Shown: positions 7,011 through 16,527 of the stretch, piece by piece | Layout of the letters: each line of letters opens with the position of its first letter | Numbering within the stretch: the first letter of the stretch is position 1 | Source: Phycisphaerales bacterium Planc_01 | GTDB taxonomy: Bacteria > Planctomycetota > Phycisphaerae > Sedimentisphaerales > Anaerobacaceae | Direction: 5' to 3' | Length of the DNA: 64,000 bases | NCBI GenBank assembly: GCA_001603075.1 | Contig: LVBB01000075.1 | Location: forward strand, 62,657 to 126,656 | Notes under the pieces: model-generated | Databases searched by the model: none | Told to the model about the DNA's origin: nothing | Seen by the model: the letters and a program-made list of their open reading frames with translations, nothing else | Program-made: the position numbers and the translations under genes

Positions 7011-9263
7011 ATGATCAGGCTACCAAAGACCTTATGGATTTGCCTGTCGCTACTGGTTGCGGCGGGGTTCGTTCACATGGAGACCGCGGCGGGATCAGCG
7101 GTCGAAGAGTTGACCCGTGTGCTTCCCGACGACACAGTGTACTTCGTTGCCACCAGCGGCGGCGACGCGTTGAAGGACGAATGCGCCAAGAGCATCCTCG
7201 GCCGGATCGGTAACGATCCGCAGGTCACGCGCTTCGTCACGCAGATCAGGACCGAGCTGATGGCTATGGTTACGCGAGGGGAGGACCATCCGGAAGTGCC
7301 CCAGATGGCCACCATGGCGATCGAATACGGTCAGTTGCTCCTGAAGCGGCCCATCGTCATCGGCGTCGCGCGAGCCGAGACGGCCGAAGGCCCGCCGGCG
7401 TGCCTGTTCGCCATCCTCGACGCGGGGGACCGCAAGTCCGAGCTGGCGGCGGCGGTGACGCGAATCGAGGGCATGATCGGCGAGGAGGAGATCGGCGAGG
7501 TCGAGGTCGGCGCCTTGACGATGCGCGGGCCCAAGGACAGCGACGAGGTCCCTTTGTACTGGGGCTGGGTGGGCAACTATCTGATCGTCAGCATCAACGA
7601 TGCGCAAGGGGTGGCGGCGAAGTACCTGGCGAATCCCCGTTCAGCCGCGACCGACCATCTCAAGAAGGTCGCCGGCCACGGCGACGCCCTGGTGGCGTAC
7701 TACGACTTTCAGAGGATCTGGCAGATCGTCCAGAGCTTCGCGTTGCGGGAAGGCGGCCAGGACGACCTGATTCCCGTCAAGGTCGCCCTCGACGAACTTG
7801 GCGTCAGCAGACTGGGCGCGGTCGTGGCGCGGGTCGGGTTCTCAGGCGGCGACCTGATCGCCGATTCGTTCGCCGAGCTGCCCGAGCCGAGGACCGGTCT
7901 GTTCGCGGCGTTCAAACCGGTCGATGCCTCGCTGTTAGGCACGGTGGACGCGATGGCGGTCAACGCCACGATCATGAACCTCGACCTCGGACACATATTT
8001 GACACGGTGATGAAGACGCTCAAGGCCGTCTCGCCCGACGAGGGCTATCCGGAGGTCCAGGAGGGTCTGGCGGAATTGGAGTCCGAGGTGGGCATTCGCC
8101 TCCGCGACGGCCTGCTCAAGAGCCTGGCCGGTCCGGTGGTGTTCTACTCGCTGCCGGCCGGAAGGATGCCTGAGGCGCCGATGGGCGGTGCGGTCGCAAT
8201 GCTCAAGCTCAGCGACTCGGCACTGTTTGAGAAGACCATGACGACGCTGGGGACCTTCATCAGCGAGAAGGCCGAGGGCATGCTCCAGGTTGGCTCACAG
8301 ACCGATGAAGACGGCCGTACGATTCACGTCTGGGCCAGTCCGGCGTTGGCCTTCGCGCAGGTGATGCCGACGTGGTCGGTCGTGGGGGACCAGATCGTGA
8401 TTGGCTCGAACACGGCGCTGTGCACGATGGGCATCCAGCGGGTCGCGTCGAAGGGCGATGGAAAGCCGTCGCTGGCCGAGAGCGACAGCTACAAGAAGGC
8501 GACTGGCGGCCTGCCCAAGGACCTGCTGGGCCTGACCTATGTCGATTCGCAGGCGCAGTTCACACAGATGATGATGCAGCTCCAGCAGGTCTGGCCCCTG
8601 GCGACGATGGGGGCGATGAAGGCGGGCATCAGGCTGCCCGTGATGCTGCCGAACCTCGGCTCCATCATTAAGGACATGCAGCCGGCGTGCGAATACAGCT
8701 ACGTCCGCCCCGATGGGTTCTACTCACACTATCGCGGCACGGGGCTCGAAGTTAGTCTCCGGGGTGCAGCCAGCGGGGCCGTGGGAGCCGCAGTCCTCAT
8801 GCCGGCCCTGGCCCGGTCCCGCCAGACGGCCAGGCGAGTCAGCTCCATGAACGATTTGAAGCAGATGGGCTTGGCCCTGTTCATGTACGCTCAGGACCAC
8901 GACGGCCGCTTTGCCGATGCGTTGGAGGACATCGAGTCCTATCTGGCCAGTCCGAGCATTCTTGAGTCGCCCCGAAAGCCGGACGATTTCGACGGTCCGA
9001 GCTACATCTACATCGCGGGCCAGACGACGACGATGTCGCCCGCCAACGTTCTGGTCTATGAGAATCCCGAATTCTGCGACGACAGGATTACCGTGTTGTT
9101 CCTGGACGGGCACGTCGAGGCCATGAGCCCGGACGCATTTGTCGAGGCTGTGGAGGCCACGTACGAGCGGCTGGGCCGGCCGGTCCCTCAAATCGACGAC
9201 GAAGAAGAAGAGGAGGAGGAACTTGAGGAGCCGGAGGAGGAGTCCGAGCCGGATGATGTCTGA
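7011..9263 (+). CDS. Secreted protein with a planctomycete-type C-terminal FLDGHVE domain and acidic tail
   Basis: A 750-residue protein with an N-terminal signal segment (KTLWICLSLLVAAGFV). The body to about residue 580 resembles periplasmic DUF3352-like proteins (LPDDTVYFVATSGG, then repeated globular segments) but I cannot assign a function. From about residue 585 it carries the C-terminal part seen in planctomycete DUF1559/pseudopilin-like proteins: VLMPALARSRQTARR, MNDLKQMGLALFMYAQDHDG and FLDGHVEAMSPDAF. Unlike those proteins it has no N-terminal pilin helix. It ends in a strongly acidic tail of mostly Glu (EEEEEEELEEPEEESEPDD). The start at 7011 follows GAAGGGAG. Probably co-transcribed with the secreted protein upstream. 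Confidence 0.7.
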   Translation: MIRLPKTLWICLSLLVAAGFVHMETAAGSAVEELTRVLPDDTVYFVATSGGDALKDECAKSILGRIGNDPQVTRFVTQIRTELMAMVTRGEDHPEVPQMATMAIEYGQLLLKRPIVIGVARAETAEGPPACLFAILDAGDRKSELAAAVTRIEGMIGEEEIGEVEVGALTMRGPKDSDEVPLYWGWVGNYLIVSINDAQGVAAKYLANPRSAATDHLKKVAGHGDALVAYYDFQRIWQIVQSFALREGGQDDLIPVKVALDELGVSRLGAVVARVGFSGGDLIADSFAELPEPRTGLFAAFKPVDASLLGTVDAMAVNATIMNLDLGHIFDTVMKTLKAVSPDEGYPEVQEGLAELESEVGIRLRDGLLKSLAGPVVFYSLPAGRMPEAPMGGAVAMLKLSDSALFEKTMTTLGTFISEKAEGMLQVGSQTDEDGRTIHVWASPALAFAQVMPTWSVVGDQIVIGSNTALCTMGIQRVASKGDGKPSLAESDSYKKATGGLPKDLLGLTYVDSQAQFTQMMMQLQQVWPLATMGAMKAGIRLPVMLPNLGSIIKDMQPACEYSYVRPDGFYSHYRGTGLEVSLRGAASGAVGAAVLMPALARSRQTARRVSSMNDLKQMGLALFMYAQDHDGRFADALEDIESYLASPSILESPRKPDDFDGPSYIYIAGQTTTMSPANVLVYENPEFCDDRITVLFLDGHVEAMSPDAFVEAVEATYERLGRPVPQIDDEEEEEEELEEPEEESEPDDV

Positions 9264-9351
9264 CGGGCCCGAGTTGCTCGTGCTGCGGACGACGTCTTGA
9301 ATCGTGTCCGGCGGCGAGCGTTTTTCTTCGTACCCAGGAAGAGAGCGGGGA

Positions 9352-10818
9352 TCAGAAGTCGGCGTTGAGGATTTCGGCCGTCCGGCGGCACAGCTCGCGG
9401 CCGTAGTCGGTCCAGGTGCCCTCGCCCCAGTAGCGAAAGCAACTCGTCTGCGTGGTCAGCAGGTGGTAGAGGGCGTTGCGGTATCGCGTCTCGGTCGTCG
9501 GGACGCCTGGCGCGAGCGCCTTTTCGGCGAACAGGGCGCTGGCATTCTGCATGGGCCCGAGCACGTGCTCGTAGCCGCGAACCCATGAGATGTTGCCGGT
9601 CCAGCTTCCGCCTTCCATGTGGAAACGGTCATCCTCTTTGCGGAGGTCGGCGATGACCTTATCGAGCGCCTCCGGCCCGGCTCCGTCGCTGAATCGGTCC
9701 CAGAGGCGCTTCTGCAGGATCGGCTGGATCGCGGGAAAGTCCGCCTCGCCGATGCCGATGCGGTCGAGATACTCCAGGTACTCCGTCACGTTGGCCGGGA
9801 TGGTCGCGCTGTCCGAGGCCTCAGCCATCACGTTGAAAAACTTGGGCGGGAACTCGTTCATCATCACGCCACCGTTCTCGCCGTCGGCGATCTGCGTCAC
9901 CAGCGGCGGGATCGATTTGCCCGCCAGTTCGCGTCGGCCCAGGCCCCTGGCCTCGTAGTAGGGCTGCATCTGGCCGACGAGCTTGGTGTCGCTGCCCTGG
10001 GTCTTGATGATCGCGGTGATGCTGAGCGTCTGTCCCCTGGAATTCCTGGCCACAAGTCGGTGCGGCATGTGGGGCATGTGCAGCGGCCCGCCGTCTTCGA
10101 TCCGCTCGACCGTGTGCTCCTGGACCATGACCCAGCGAAAGCCGCAGTCCTTGAGCGTCCTGACGAACTCGTAGCAGACGTCGGGATGATTGGGCAGCGC
10201 CATCTCGGCCGGGCTGAAGCCGCGAACGCGGGCCAGTGCGTCGAACCCGAACAGGGCGGCGAAGAAGTGCTGCCAGGCGCGGACGTGGAGCCGGAAGTCC
10301 TGCACGGGGGTCGAGGGCGCCACGGCGTGGCCCCAAGCGGACCCGAGCCATTCGACGCAGTGGCGATAGGCCCGATCGCATGTGATCTGGCGAAGGCTGT
10401 CAATCACGTCGGTGGCGCCCATCCGGATCAGCCCATGAAGAAGGCAGCCCGAGTAGTCGAGCATGACGCGAGGCTGCTTGCCCTCGGAGACGAGTTGCGG
10501 GATGAACCGGCCCATACGCTCGTAGCACGAGCGGAAGACGGGGGCGTTGTGGTTGTCCCCAACGTTCGGATGGTTCATCATGTCTTCGAGGTTGCTGATG
10601 ACCCGTGCCGTCCGGAGGTCGTCGCCGCCGGCCGGGATCAGCGGCTGGTGCATGTGCAGCGCGATGGCGAACGCGCTTTGGATACGGTCGAAGTCGATTC
10701 CGCTCTCGGGCAGATAGAACGGTCCGCTGCGGCTCATCGTCTCGGCGATTCGCTCCTCGGACCCGCACAGGTTCGGCAGTCCATCGATGTGATCGGGAAT
10801 TGGGGCTGACTGGTCCAC
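9352..10818 (-). CDS. Glycoside hydrolase family 57 protein
   Basis: About 488 residues. GH57 members are retaining enzymes acting on alpha-glucans or related glycans. The N-terminal ALHMHQPL is the GH57 histidine motif, GFSPAEMALP and MVQEHT follow in the usual order, DGENGGVMMNEF resembles the fourth region, and the C-terminus ends in a conserved CFRYWGEGTWTDYGRE block. No signal peptide, so probably cytoplasmic. I prefer the GTG at 10818: AAGGAA lies just upstream, and conserved sequence begins soon after; an ATG at 10902 would add 28 poorly supported residues. It is the last gene of a minus-strand run with the DUF296 and ABM genes. Substrate unknown. Confidence 0.8.
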   Translation of the reverse strand: MDQSAPIPDHIDGLPNLCGSEERIAETMSRSGPFYLPESGIDFDRIQSAFAIALHMHQPLIPAGGDDLRTARVISNLEDMMNHPNVGDNHNAPVFRSCYERMGRFIPQLVSEGKQPRVMLDYSGCLLHGLIRMGATDVIDSLRQITCDRAYRHCVEWLGSAWGHAVAPSTPVQDFRLHVRAWQHFFAALFGFDALARVRGFSPAEMALPNHPDVCYEFVRTLKDCGFRWVMVQEHTVERIEDGGPLHMPHMPHRLVARNSRGQTLSITAIIKTQGSDTKLVGQMQPYYEARGLGRRELAGKSIPPLVTQIADGENGGVMMNEFPPKFFNVMAEASDSATIPANVTEYLEYLDRIGIGEADFPAIQPILQKRLWDRFSDGAGPEALDKVIADLRKEDDRFHMEGGSWTGNISWVRGYEHVLGPMQNASALFAEKALAPGVPTTETRYRNALYHLLTTQTSCFRYWGEGTWTDYGRELCRRTAEILNADF

Positions 10819-10859
10819 CTTCAGGTTCCTTCCTGTTGTCCTGTTCGTTCTATCGCTGT

Positions 10860-10878
10860 AGCGGACTTCGTGTCCGCT
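10860..10878. repeat. Short palindrome just downstream of the DUF296 gene
   Basis: AGCGGAC and GTCCGCT flank a five-base loop (TTCGT). It abuts the stop codon of the minus-strand gene at 10878 and lies before the GH57 start. It could be a REP-like unit or a weak attenuator; there is no T-run. Confidence 0.4.
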
Positions 10879-11315
10879 CATCCCACCCGCAGCAGATTCC
10901 AACCCGTGGCGGGATCGAGCTTGCGGCCCGCCTCGATCCCCACGATCTCGACGATCGTCACCTCCAGGATCAGGAAGGTCTTCGCGCCACCTCGCGGGCA
11001 GCCGACGAGGTTCTGCCCGCCCCGGCCCATCGCCGCGTGGAGGTGCAGCTTCGGGCCCTTGTCGTCGCAGTAGATCGTCCCGACGCCGAACGCCTCGCCC
11101 GGACCGGTGAACGTGCGAAAATCAGGCTCGATCTTCGGCTGTTCCTGTTTGGGTCCGACGACGACGTCGGCCTTGCGAAAGCCCCCGGTAATCAGCACGG
11201 CCGCACAGCGAATCTGTTCCTTCGCCGCGATCTGCTCGATGGATTCGTACAGGTCCTCGCCTTCGAACAGTCTTGCGGCGATCACGCGACCGGTTTGTCC
11301 AACCGAGTATTCCAT
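10878..11315 (-). CDS. PCC/DUF296 domain protein
   Basis: A 145-residue single-domain protein of the PCC (DUF296, PD1-like) family. The visible signatures are GRVIAARLFEGEDLYESI at the N-terminus, AAVLITGGFRKADV, a GPGEAFGVGTIYCDDKGPKLHLHAAMG region with the paired histidines usual for the family, and a GAKTFLILEVTIVEI strand. Bacterial free-standing members are trimeric, often metal-binding and of unclear role; the plant AT-hook version binds DNA. It sits in a minus-strand run between the ABM gene and GH57, with 27 bases before it. No transport signal. Confidence 0.8.
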   Translation of the reverse strand: MEYSVGQTGRVIAARLFEGEDLYESIEQIAAKEQIRCAAVLITGGFRKADVVVGPKQEQPKIEPDFRTFTGPGEAFGVGTIYCDDKGPKLHLHAAMGRGGQNLVGCPRGGAKTFLILEVTIVEIVGIEAGRKLDPATGWNLLRVG

Positions 11316-11342
11316 GCCAGTCCCCCATGCCGATGTCGGCTG

Positions 11343-11645
11343 CTACGGCTGGACCTCGTGCCACAGCGTCACGTCAAGCGGCTCGGCCAGCAGCTCGCCC
11401 GCCTCCGCGATGAACGCTTGCAGATAGGGCTTCTGGAGGTGCTCGTCCAGGTCGGCCTGGCTTCTCCAGATCTCGACGAACACGAACACGCATGGGTCAT
11501 CGTTCGACTGGTGCAGCGTGTAACTGATGCAGCCGGGTTCCTGTCTCGTCGGACCGATCAGCCCGGCCAACGTTCCCTCGACCTGTTGCAGCTTCTCTGC
11601 CCTGGCCTTGACCCGGGCCAGAACGGTCAGTGCCTGCTCCGACAT
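11343..11645 (-). CDS. Antibiotic biosynthesis monooxygenase (ABM) domain protein
   Basis: A 100-residue ferredoxin-like alpha/beta protein of the ABM/YgiN type: LTVLARVKARAEKLQQVEG, EPGCISYTLHQSNDDP and FVEIWRSQADLDEHLQKPY are the usual blocks. Members include quinol monooxygenases and heme-degrading enzymes, but many are uncharacterised. ATG at 11645 chosen because AGGAGA lies just upstream and the family begins there; a longer frame from 11741 lacks homology-like sequence. First gene of the minus-strand run ending in GH57. Confidence 0.8.
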   Translation of the reverse strand: MSEQALTVLARVKARAEKLQQVEGTLAGLIGPTRQEPGCISYTLHQSNDDPCVFVFVEIWRSQADLDEHLQKPYLQAFIAEAGELLAEPLDVTLWHEVQP

Positions 11646-11688
11646 TCCTATTCTCCTGTAAACAACCACGATTTCGATTCGTGCGGCT

Positions 11689-11717
11689 ATCGTCGGGGCA
11701 ATGCCGTCGAAAGTCAA
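11689..11717 (-). promoter_or_regulatory. Candidate promoter for the ABM-DUF296-GH57 run
   Basis: On the minus strand TTGACT, a 17-base spacer, then GACGAT. The -35 is strong and the -10 weak. It lies about 45 bases upstream of the ABM start. Confidence 0.35.
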
Positions 11718-11734
11718 CGCCAAAAACCACCACC

Positions 11735-11763
11735 TTGGCACGCAGTAGGTATCTGGGTAGACT
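11735..11763 (+). promoter_or_regulatory. Candidate promoter for the creatininase-like gene
   Basis: TTGGCA (11735-11740), a 17-base spacer and TAGACT (11758-11763), about 70 bases upstream of the ATG at 11832. It is divergent from the candidate at 11689-11717. Confidence 0.5.
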
Positions 11764-11831
11764 TCTCTGAAGCATCAGGGTGTCGATGCCTCGGCAACCT
11801 CTGTGGCGATCGGAAGTGAAGGAGACAGGCT

Positions 11832-12812
11832 ATGAGTCGAAGGCTCAGGCGGCGCGAATTGCTTCATGCCGGTGCGGCCGGCATACTGCTCGGCTCTGTC
11901 GCGCATGCGACTGAAACGGACGTCTCAGATACAACCGCGACGAAAGAGGTGCGGCTGGAGTTCCTCCGTCCGAAGGAACTCGAAGAAGCGCGGGCGGCGT
12001 GCGCGACGATCTTCCAGCCGCTGGGGACGATCGAATGGCACGGGTTGCACAATGTGGTGGGCGTTGATGCGGTCAAGGCCCATGCCCTGTGTGTCGGGGC
12101 GGCTCAGACCGGCGGGGGACTGGTGGCGCCGGCGCTCTACGGCGGCGTCGGCGGTCTGAACGAGCCGCACACCTTCATCATGGACCCCGAGGACGACGTG
12201 TTCAGCAGGCTGCTTCGTCCCTGGCTCGAACAGCTTTGCCGGGAGATGGCCCGCGACGGATTTCGCGCGATCATCATCCTTACCGGCCACTACGGCGCGG
12301 CCCAGCAGATCGTCGTTCGCGAGACGGCCGTCCGCATGAGCCGGACCCTGGCGATTCCCGTGTTGGGCACGCCGGAGTACATGCTGGCGTTGGACGCGGA
12401 CTACACCGGCGATCACGCGGCGTGGGGCGAAACCTCGCTGATGATGCACCTGTACCCCGATACGGTCCGGCTGTCGCGGCTCGGCGATCCGCCGCATCGG
12501 GGGGTGTACGGGCGCGACCCCAAGACGCAGGCGTCAGCCGAGGATGGGCGTGTGCTGACCGAGACGATTGTCTCAAGGCTGGCCACGCTGGCCCGAAGAA
12601 TGCCGACGTGGGACTACAAGACACTCGACCGTTTCGTCGACGCCGAGGCGACCCTGGTTGCCAGACAGCTTGCCGCCCCGAGGGGTAAAGGGCCCATCTG
12701 GGCTGCCTGGAGCAACGTCGGCACAGCTATGCGCAATTACGGCAAGCTGCTCGCTGAGGAGCGTTTCGAAGAGATCAAGGCGTGTGTTGCCCGGCTCGGT
12801 GTCACAGGGTAA
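11832..12812 (+). CDS. Creatininase-family amidohydrolase, Tat-exported
   Basis: A 326-residue protein with a twin-arginine N-terminus (RRLRRRELLHAGAAG). It shows the creatininase/MftE-like fold: FQPLGTIEWHGLHN with metal-binding Glu and His, NEPHTF, GHYGAAQQ and GDHAAWGETS. The family hydrolyses cyclic or linear amides such as creatinine and formamidopyrimidines with two divalent metals; substrate cannot be told here. GAAGGAGACAGG just before the ATG supports the start. A Gfo/Idh gene follows 35 bases later and is probably co-transcribed, suggesting a shared periplasmic small-molecule or sugar-derivative pathway. Confidence 0.85.
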   Translation: MSRRLRRRELLHAGAAGILLGSVAHATETDVSDTTATKEVRLEFLRPKELEEARAACATIFQPLGTIEWHGLHNVVGVDAVKAHALCVGAAQTGGGLVAPALYGGVGGLNEPHTFIMDPEDDVFSRLLRPWLEQLCREMARDGFRAIIILTGHYGAAQQIVVRETAVRMSRTLAIPVLGTPEYMLALDADYTGDHAAWGETSLMMHLYPDTVRLSRLGDPPHRGVYGRDPKTQASAEDGRVLTETIVSRLATLARRMPTWDYKTLDRFVDAEATLVARQLAAPRGKGPIWAAWSNVGTAMRNYGKLLAEERFEEIKACVARLGVTG

Positions 12813-12847
12813 CCCGGAAGGTTGCGTTCGATGATGGAGGTTGCACC

Positions 12848-14077
12848 ATGTCACAGGCAGTGAATGGATCAAAGGCGGGCTTGCGTCGTCGTGATTTTAT
12901 CGCCGGCGCCGGTGCGGCGGCATTTTCCTTTTCGCTGGTGGGGCCGAGCATCGTTCGCGGGACGGCCGCCAACCGTCGCATCAAAGCCGGCATCGTTGGC
13001 GTCGGTCAACGGGGCGCGATGATCGCGGATATGCTCATCAAGCACGGAGGCTATGAGCTCTGGGCGGTCGCCGATTACTTCGAGCCGGTGGCGAGAGCGG
13101 CGGGCGAGCGGTTTGGTGTGCCTGAAGCCAGACGCTTCTCCGGTCTGTCGGCGTGTGAGAAGCTCGTCGCCAGTGGGGTTGACGCGGTCTTCCTGGAGAC
13201 GCCGCCGTATTGCTTCCCGGAGCATGTCGAGGCGGCGGTCCAGGCGGGTCGGCACGTCTATATCGCCAAGCCTTTGGGCTGCGACGTCCCCGGCTGCCTG
13301 AAGATTTCGCAGATGGCGAAGGAGGCGACGGCCAACAAGCAGGTCTTCCTCGTCGATTTCCAGACGCGGACGGATCCGTTCTTCATCGAAGGCGTCCATC
13401 GCGTGCGCGAGGGGGCCATCGGCCCCGTTGCGATGCTCAGTTCGGAGTACAACGATGAGAGTTTCAGCGATCCGCCCAAGACCGCGACGATCGAGAGCCG
13501 GCTGCAACAGTTGATCTGGGTCAACGACGAGGCGCTGGGCGGCAGCTATCTGGTCAATGCGGGAATACATGCGATCGACGTGGCGCTGTGGATCGCCGGA
13601 CAGATGCCGGTCAGCGCGATGGGGGCCTCTCGCATCGGCCGGGCCGATCCGCACGGCGACTCGCACGACGTCTATTCGATTACGTACGAGTTCGCCGACG
13701 GGCTCATCCTGAACCATCGGGGCGAGCACCTGAAAAACCGATTCGAGTTTCGCTCCGACTGTCTTGCCCAAGGTCGCGACGGCTACCTGGAGACCGGCTA
13801 CACCACGCGGGTCCGCATCCTCGGCAATCGCGCCGGCTGGCGAGGCGGCGATGTGGTGGAACTCTATCCCAACGGTGCGATCCGGAACATCGACGCATTC
13901 CACAAGTGCGTCACCGGCGGTGTCTGCGACAATCCGACGGTCGAACCGAGTGTCAACGCGACGCTGGCGACGATCCTGGGCCGCGAGGCGGCGCGCCGTC
14001 GGACCAGACTCACACTGGACGAACTGATCCGAGAGAACCGAAGGCTCGAAGTCGACCTGACCGGCCTGACGGCCTGA
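12848..14077 (+). CDS. Gfo/Idh/MocA oxidoreductase, Tat-exported
   Basis: A 409-residue NAD(P)-dependent sugar oxidoreductase-like protein. RRRDFIAGAGAAAF is a Tat signal; AGIVGVGQRG is the Rossmann dinucleotide motif; HVYIAKPLGCDVPG replaces the classical EKP with AKP but keeps the Lys; the C-terminal domain has the usual NAGIHAIDVALWI helix. A TGGAGG ribosome site supports the ATG at 12848. Export of a folded nicotinamide enzyme through Tat implies that cofactor is bound before translocation, as for glucose-fructose oxidoreductase. It follows the creatininase-like gene. Substrate unknown. Confidence 0.88.
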   Translation: MSQAVNGSKAGLRRRDFIAGAGAAAFSFSLVGPSIVRGTAANRRIKAGIVGVGQRGAMIADMLIKHGGYELWAVADYFEPVARAAGERFGVPEARRFSGLSACEKLVASGVDAVFLETPPYCFPEHVEAAVQAGRHVYIAKPLGCDVPGCLKISQMAKEATANKQVFLVDFQTRTDPFFIEGVHRVREGAIGPVAMLSSEYNDESFSDPPKTATIESRLQQLIWVNDEALGGSYLVNAGIHAIDVALWIAGQMPVSAMGASRIGRADPHGDSHDVYSITYEFADGLILNHRGEHLKNRFEFRSDCLAQGRDGYLETGYTTRVRILGNRAGWRGGDVVELYPNGAIRNIDAFHKCVTGGVCDNPTVEPSVNATLATILGREAARRRTRLTLDELIRENRRLEVDLTGLTA

Positions 14078-14102
14078 CCGTCATCGACGGGATCCGAACC
14101 GA

Positions 14103-14924
14103 TCAGAACAGACGCTTGGCGGCGGCCAGTTCGCTGCGGAGCCAGCCGGGGCGGTCGGTTGTGATGCCGTCGATGCCGATCTTGGCGAGACGGGCCGCTT
14201 CGGCCGAGTCGTTGACCGTCCAGACGTACAGGCCCAGCCCGGCCTTTCGGACGCTTCGTGCGAATTCCTCTGTGACGCCGGCCCAGTGGACGTTCAAACC
14301 GTCCAGGCCGGCGGCCGCCGCCTGATCGGCGAGGGTCCCGCTGTGCGGAATCCACTGCTCGGTCTGCTCGTCCTTCTTCGTCCCAACCAGCCAATAGGTG
14401 GGCAGGTCCGGCATGAGCCGCTTGGACGCCGTCACGGTCTCCAGGCCGAATCCAATGATGACGATCTGCGAGCGCTTGCCGCTTTCTGCGATGATCCGCT
14501 CCAGCGCCGGCAGCACCTCCGGGCCGCACTTGATCTCGACGAAGAGCCGCTTGCCTGCAGGCACAGTCGCGATGATCTCTTCGAGTACGGGGATGCGTTC
14601 GCCCGCATAGGCCTCGTTCTTGAAACTCCCGACGTCCAGGCGGCGCAGTTGTTCGGCGGTGCTGGTCGCGACGTCCAGTTCCTCGCCGGCGGTTCGCTTG
14701 GTCGTGCGGTCGTGGATGACCACAACCTGCTCATCGGCACTGAGATAGACGTCCACCTCGACGGCGTCGGCGTTCTTTTCCCAGGCCAGTTTCGCCGAGG
14801 CGACGGTATTTTCCGGGGCCAGATACGAGGCCCCGCGATGCGCGATGATTTCCATTTTCGATGCACAACCTGTGGACAGAAGGAGGGCTGTCAGGAGCAG
14901 CCCGATGTGTTGGAGGGTCTTCAT
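14103..14924 (-). CDS. Glycerophosphodiester phosphodiesterase lipoprotein
   Basis: A 273-residue GDPD-family TIM barrel. The N-terminus has a lipobox (LLLSTGC), so it is probably a membrane-anchored periplasmic lipoprotein. Catalytic signatures are IAHRGASYLAPENT (His-Arg), the acidic pair in VEVDVYLSAD, and VVIHDRTTKRT; the C-terminus has VWTVND and DGITTDRP. It cleaves glycerophosphodiesters to an alcohol and glycerol-3-phosphate. The ATG at 14924 is chosen for the signal peptide; a longer frame from 15056 would lie partly over the GH16 gene. Third of three minus-strand genes after the Nudix-like and GH16 genes. Convergent with the upstream Gfo/Idh gene, 25 bases away. Confidence 0.92.
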   Translation of the reverse strand: MKTLQHIGLLLTALLLSTGCASKMEIIAHRGASYLAPENTVASAKLAWEKNADAVEVDVYLSADEQVVVIHDRTTKRTAGEELDVATSTAEQLRRLDVGSFKNEAYAGERIPVLEEIIATVPAGKRLFVEIKCGPEVLPALERIIAESGKRSQIVIIGFGLETVTASKRLMPDLPTYWLVGTKKDEQTEQWIPHSGTLADQAAAAGLDGLNVHWAGVTEEFARSVRKAGLGLYVWTVNDSAEAARLAKIGIDGITTDRPGWLRSELAAAKRLF

Positions 14925-14964
14925 GCGATGCGTTCTCCCTTCGGTCGAATCGATGCGGCGGACG

Positions 14965-15744
<780 letters not shown>

Positions 15745-15788
15745 GTTCTATCCTTTCGAAAGAATGGGTGGGCTCTTGGTCTGCGGGC

Positions 15789-16421
15789 TCAGATTCGGGA
15801 TTCGATGTGGTGCATCATCTGCCCCAAGCCGTCGAGGCACAATTGCGACCAGGTCTCCATCGTGTCGCGGACGGCCTGCAACTGTTCGATGGTCATGAAG
15901 TCCATCTGCGTGATCATCTGCTCCCGCTTCGTCACATTCGGCGCGTCGAGGACCCAGCAGTGGACCACGCCCAGATGGACCTGGCCGACCTCGTTGGAGT
16001 CGTCGTTGAGCAGGGCGACCACGTGGTCGGTATGATTGGCCTCGACGCTGATCTCCTCATCCACCTCGCGTTCGACGGCTTCGGCGTACGTGTTACGGAA
16101 ATCCACGCTGAACAGGGTTTGATCGACGGGGTTGATGTGGCCTCCGATGCCGATGGAGCGGTTCCCGACGAGCCGGGTCTCCCCGGCCCGCTTGCCCCGG
16201 ACGTAGCTGAGGCATTTGTCCCCGCAGGTCAGGATGACGTAGGGGATGATCTGTTTGTAGGAGGGGTCTTTCTCCGCCTTGGGTCGGTCGATGAATCGCG
16301 GCCGGCCTTGGGCGAAAAGGGCGTCGAGATACCGTTCGATGTCGAAATTCAAGCCGTGAAAAGCCCCCAGCTCGTCCAAGACCCTCCGTTCGACAACCAG
16401 CACCTGCTCTTCCTGGGGCAC
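15789..16421 (-). CDS. Nudix-like (predicted phosphohydrolase) protein
   Basis: A 210-residue protein beginning VPQEEQVLVVERRVLDELGA. The central region has a Nudix-like pattern: GIGGHINPVD, a longer insertion than usual, then EAVEREVDEEISV with the REuxEE core. Flanking strands (YVILTCGDKCLSYVRGKR, VGQVHLGVVHCWVL) fit a Nudix fold. Homologues are often just called phosphoesterase. The GTG at 16421 is preferred because AAGGAG lies seven bases upstream and conserved sequence begins at that residue; the ATG at 16472 gives an unlikely Arg-rich extension. First gene of the GH16-GDPD run. Substrate unknown. Confidence 0.75.
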   Translation of the reverse strand: MPQEEQVLVVERRVLDELGAFHGLNFDIERYLDALFAQGRPRFIDRPKAEKDPSYKQIIPYVILTCGDKCLSYVRGKRAGETRLVGNRSIGIGGHINPVDQTLFSVDFRNTYAEAVEREVDEEISVEANHTDHVVALLNDDSNEVGQVHLGVVHCWVLDAPNVTKREQMITQMDFMTIEQLQAVRDTMETWSQLCLDGLGQMMHHIESRI

Positions 16422-16498
16422 GCGACCACTCCTTCTGACTGCTCTGCATTTGACGGGACGCCGTGACGGCATCTATCCGGCATGGCATCGTTCGGGGC

Positions 16499-16527
16499 AT
16501 GGTATCGTCGTCGGCCGCGACGGTCAA
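16499..16527 (-). promoter_or_regulatory. Candidate promoter for the Nudix-like gene
   Basis: Minus strand TTGACC, 17-base spacer, TACCAT, about 80 bases upstream of the GTG at 16421. Confidence 0.5.

Noticed and set aside
10819-10902. Extended N-terminus of the GH57 gene from ATG 10902
   Set aside because: Would overlap the DUF296 gene's stop and hairpin; GTG 10818 has the better ribosome site.
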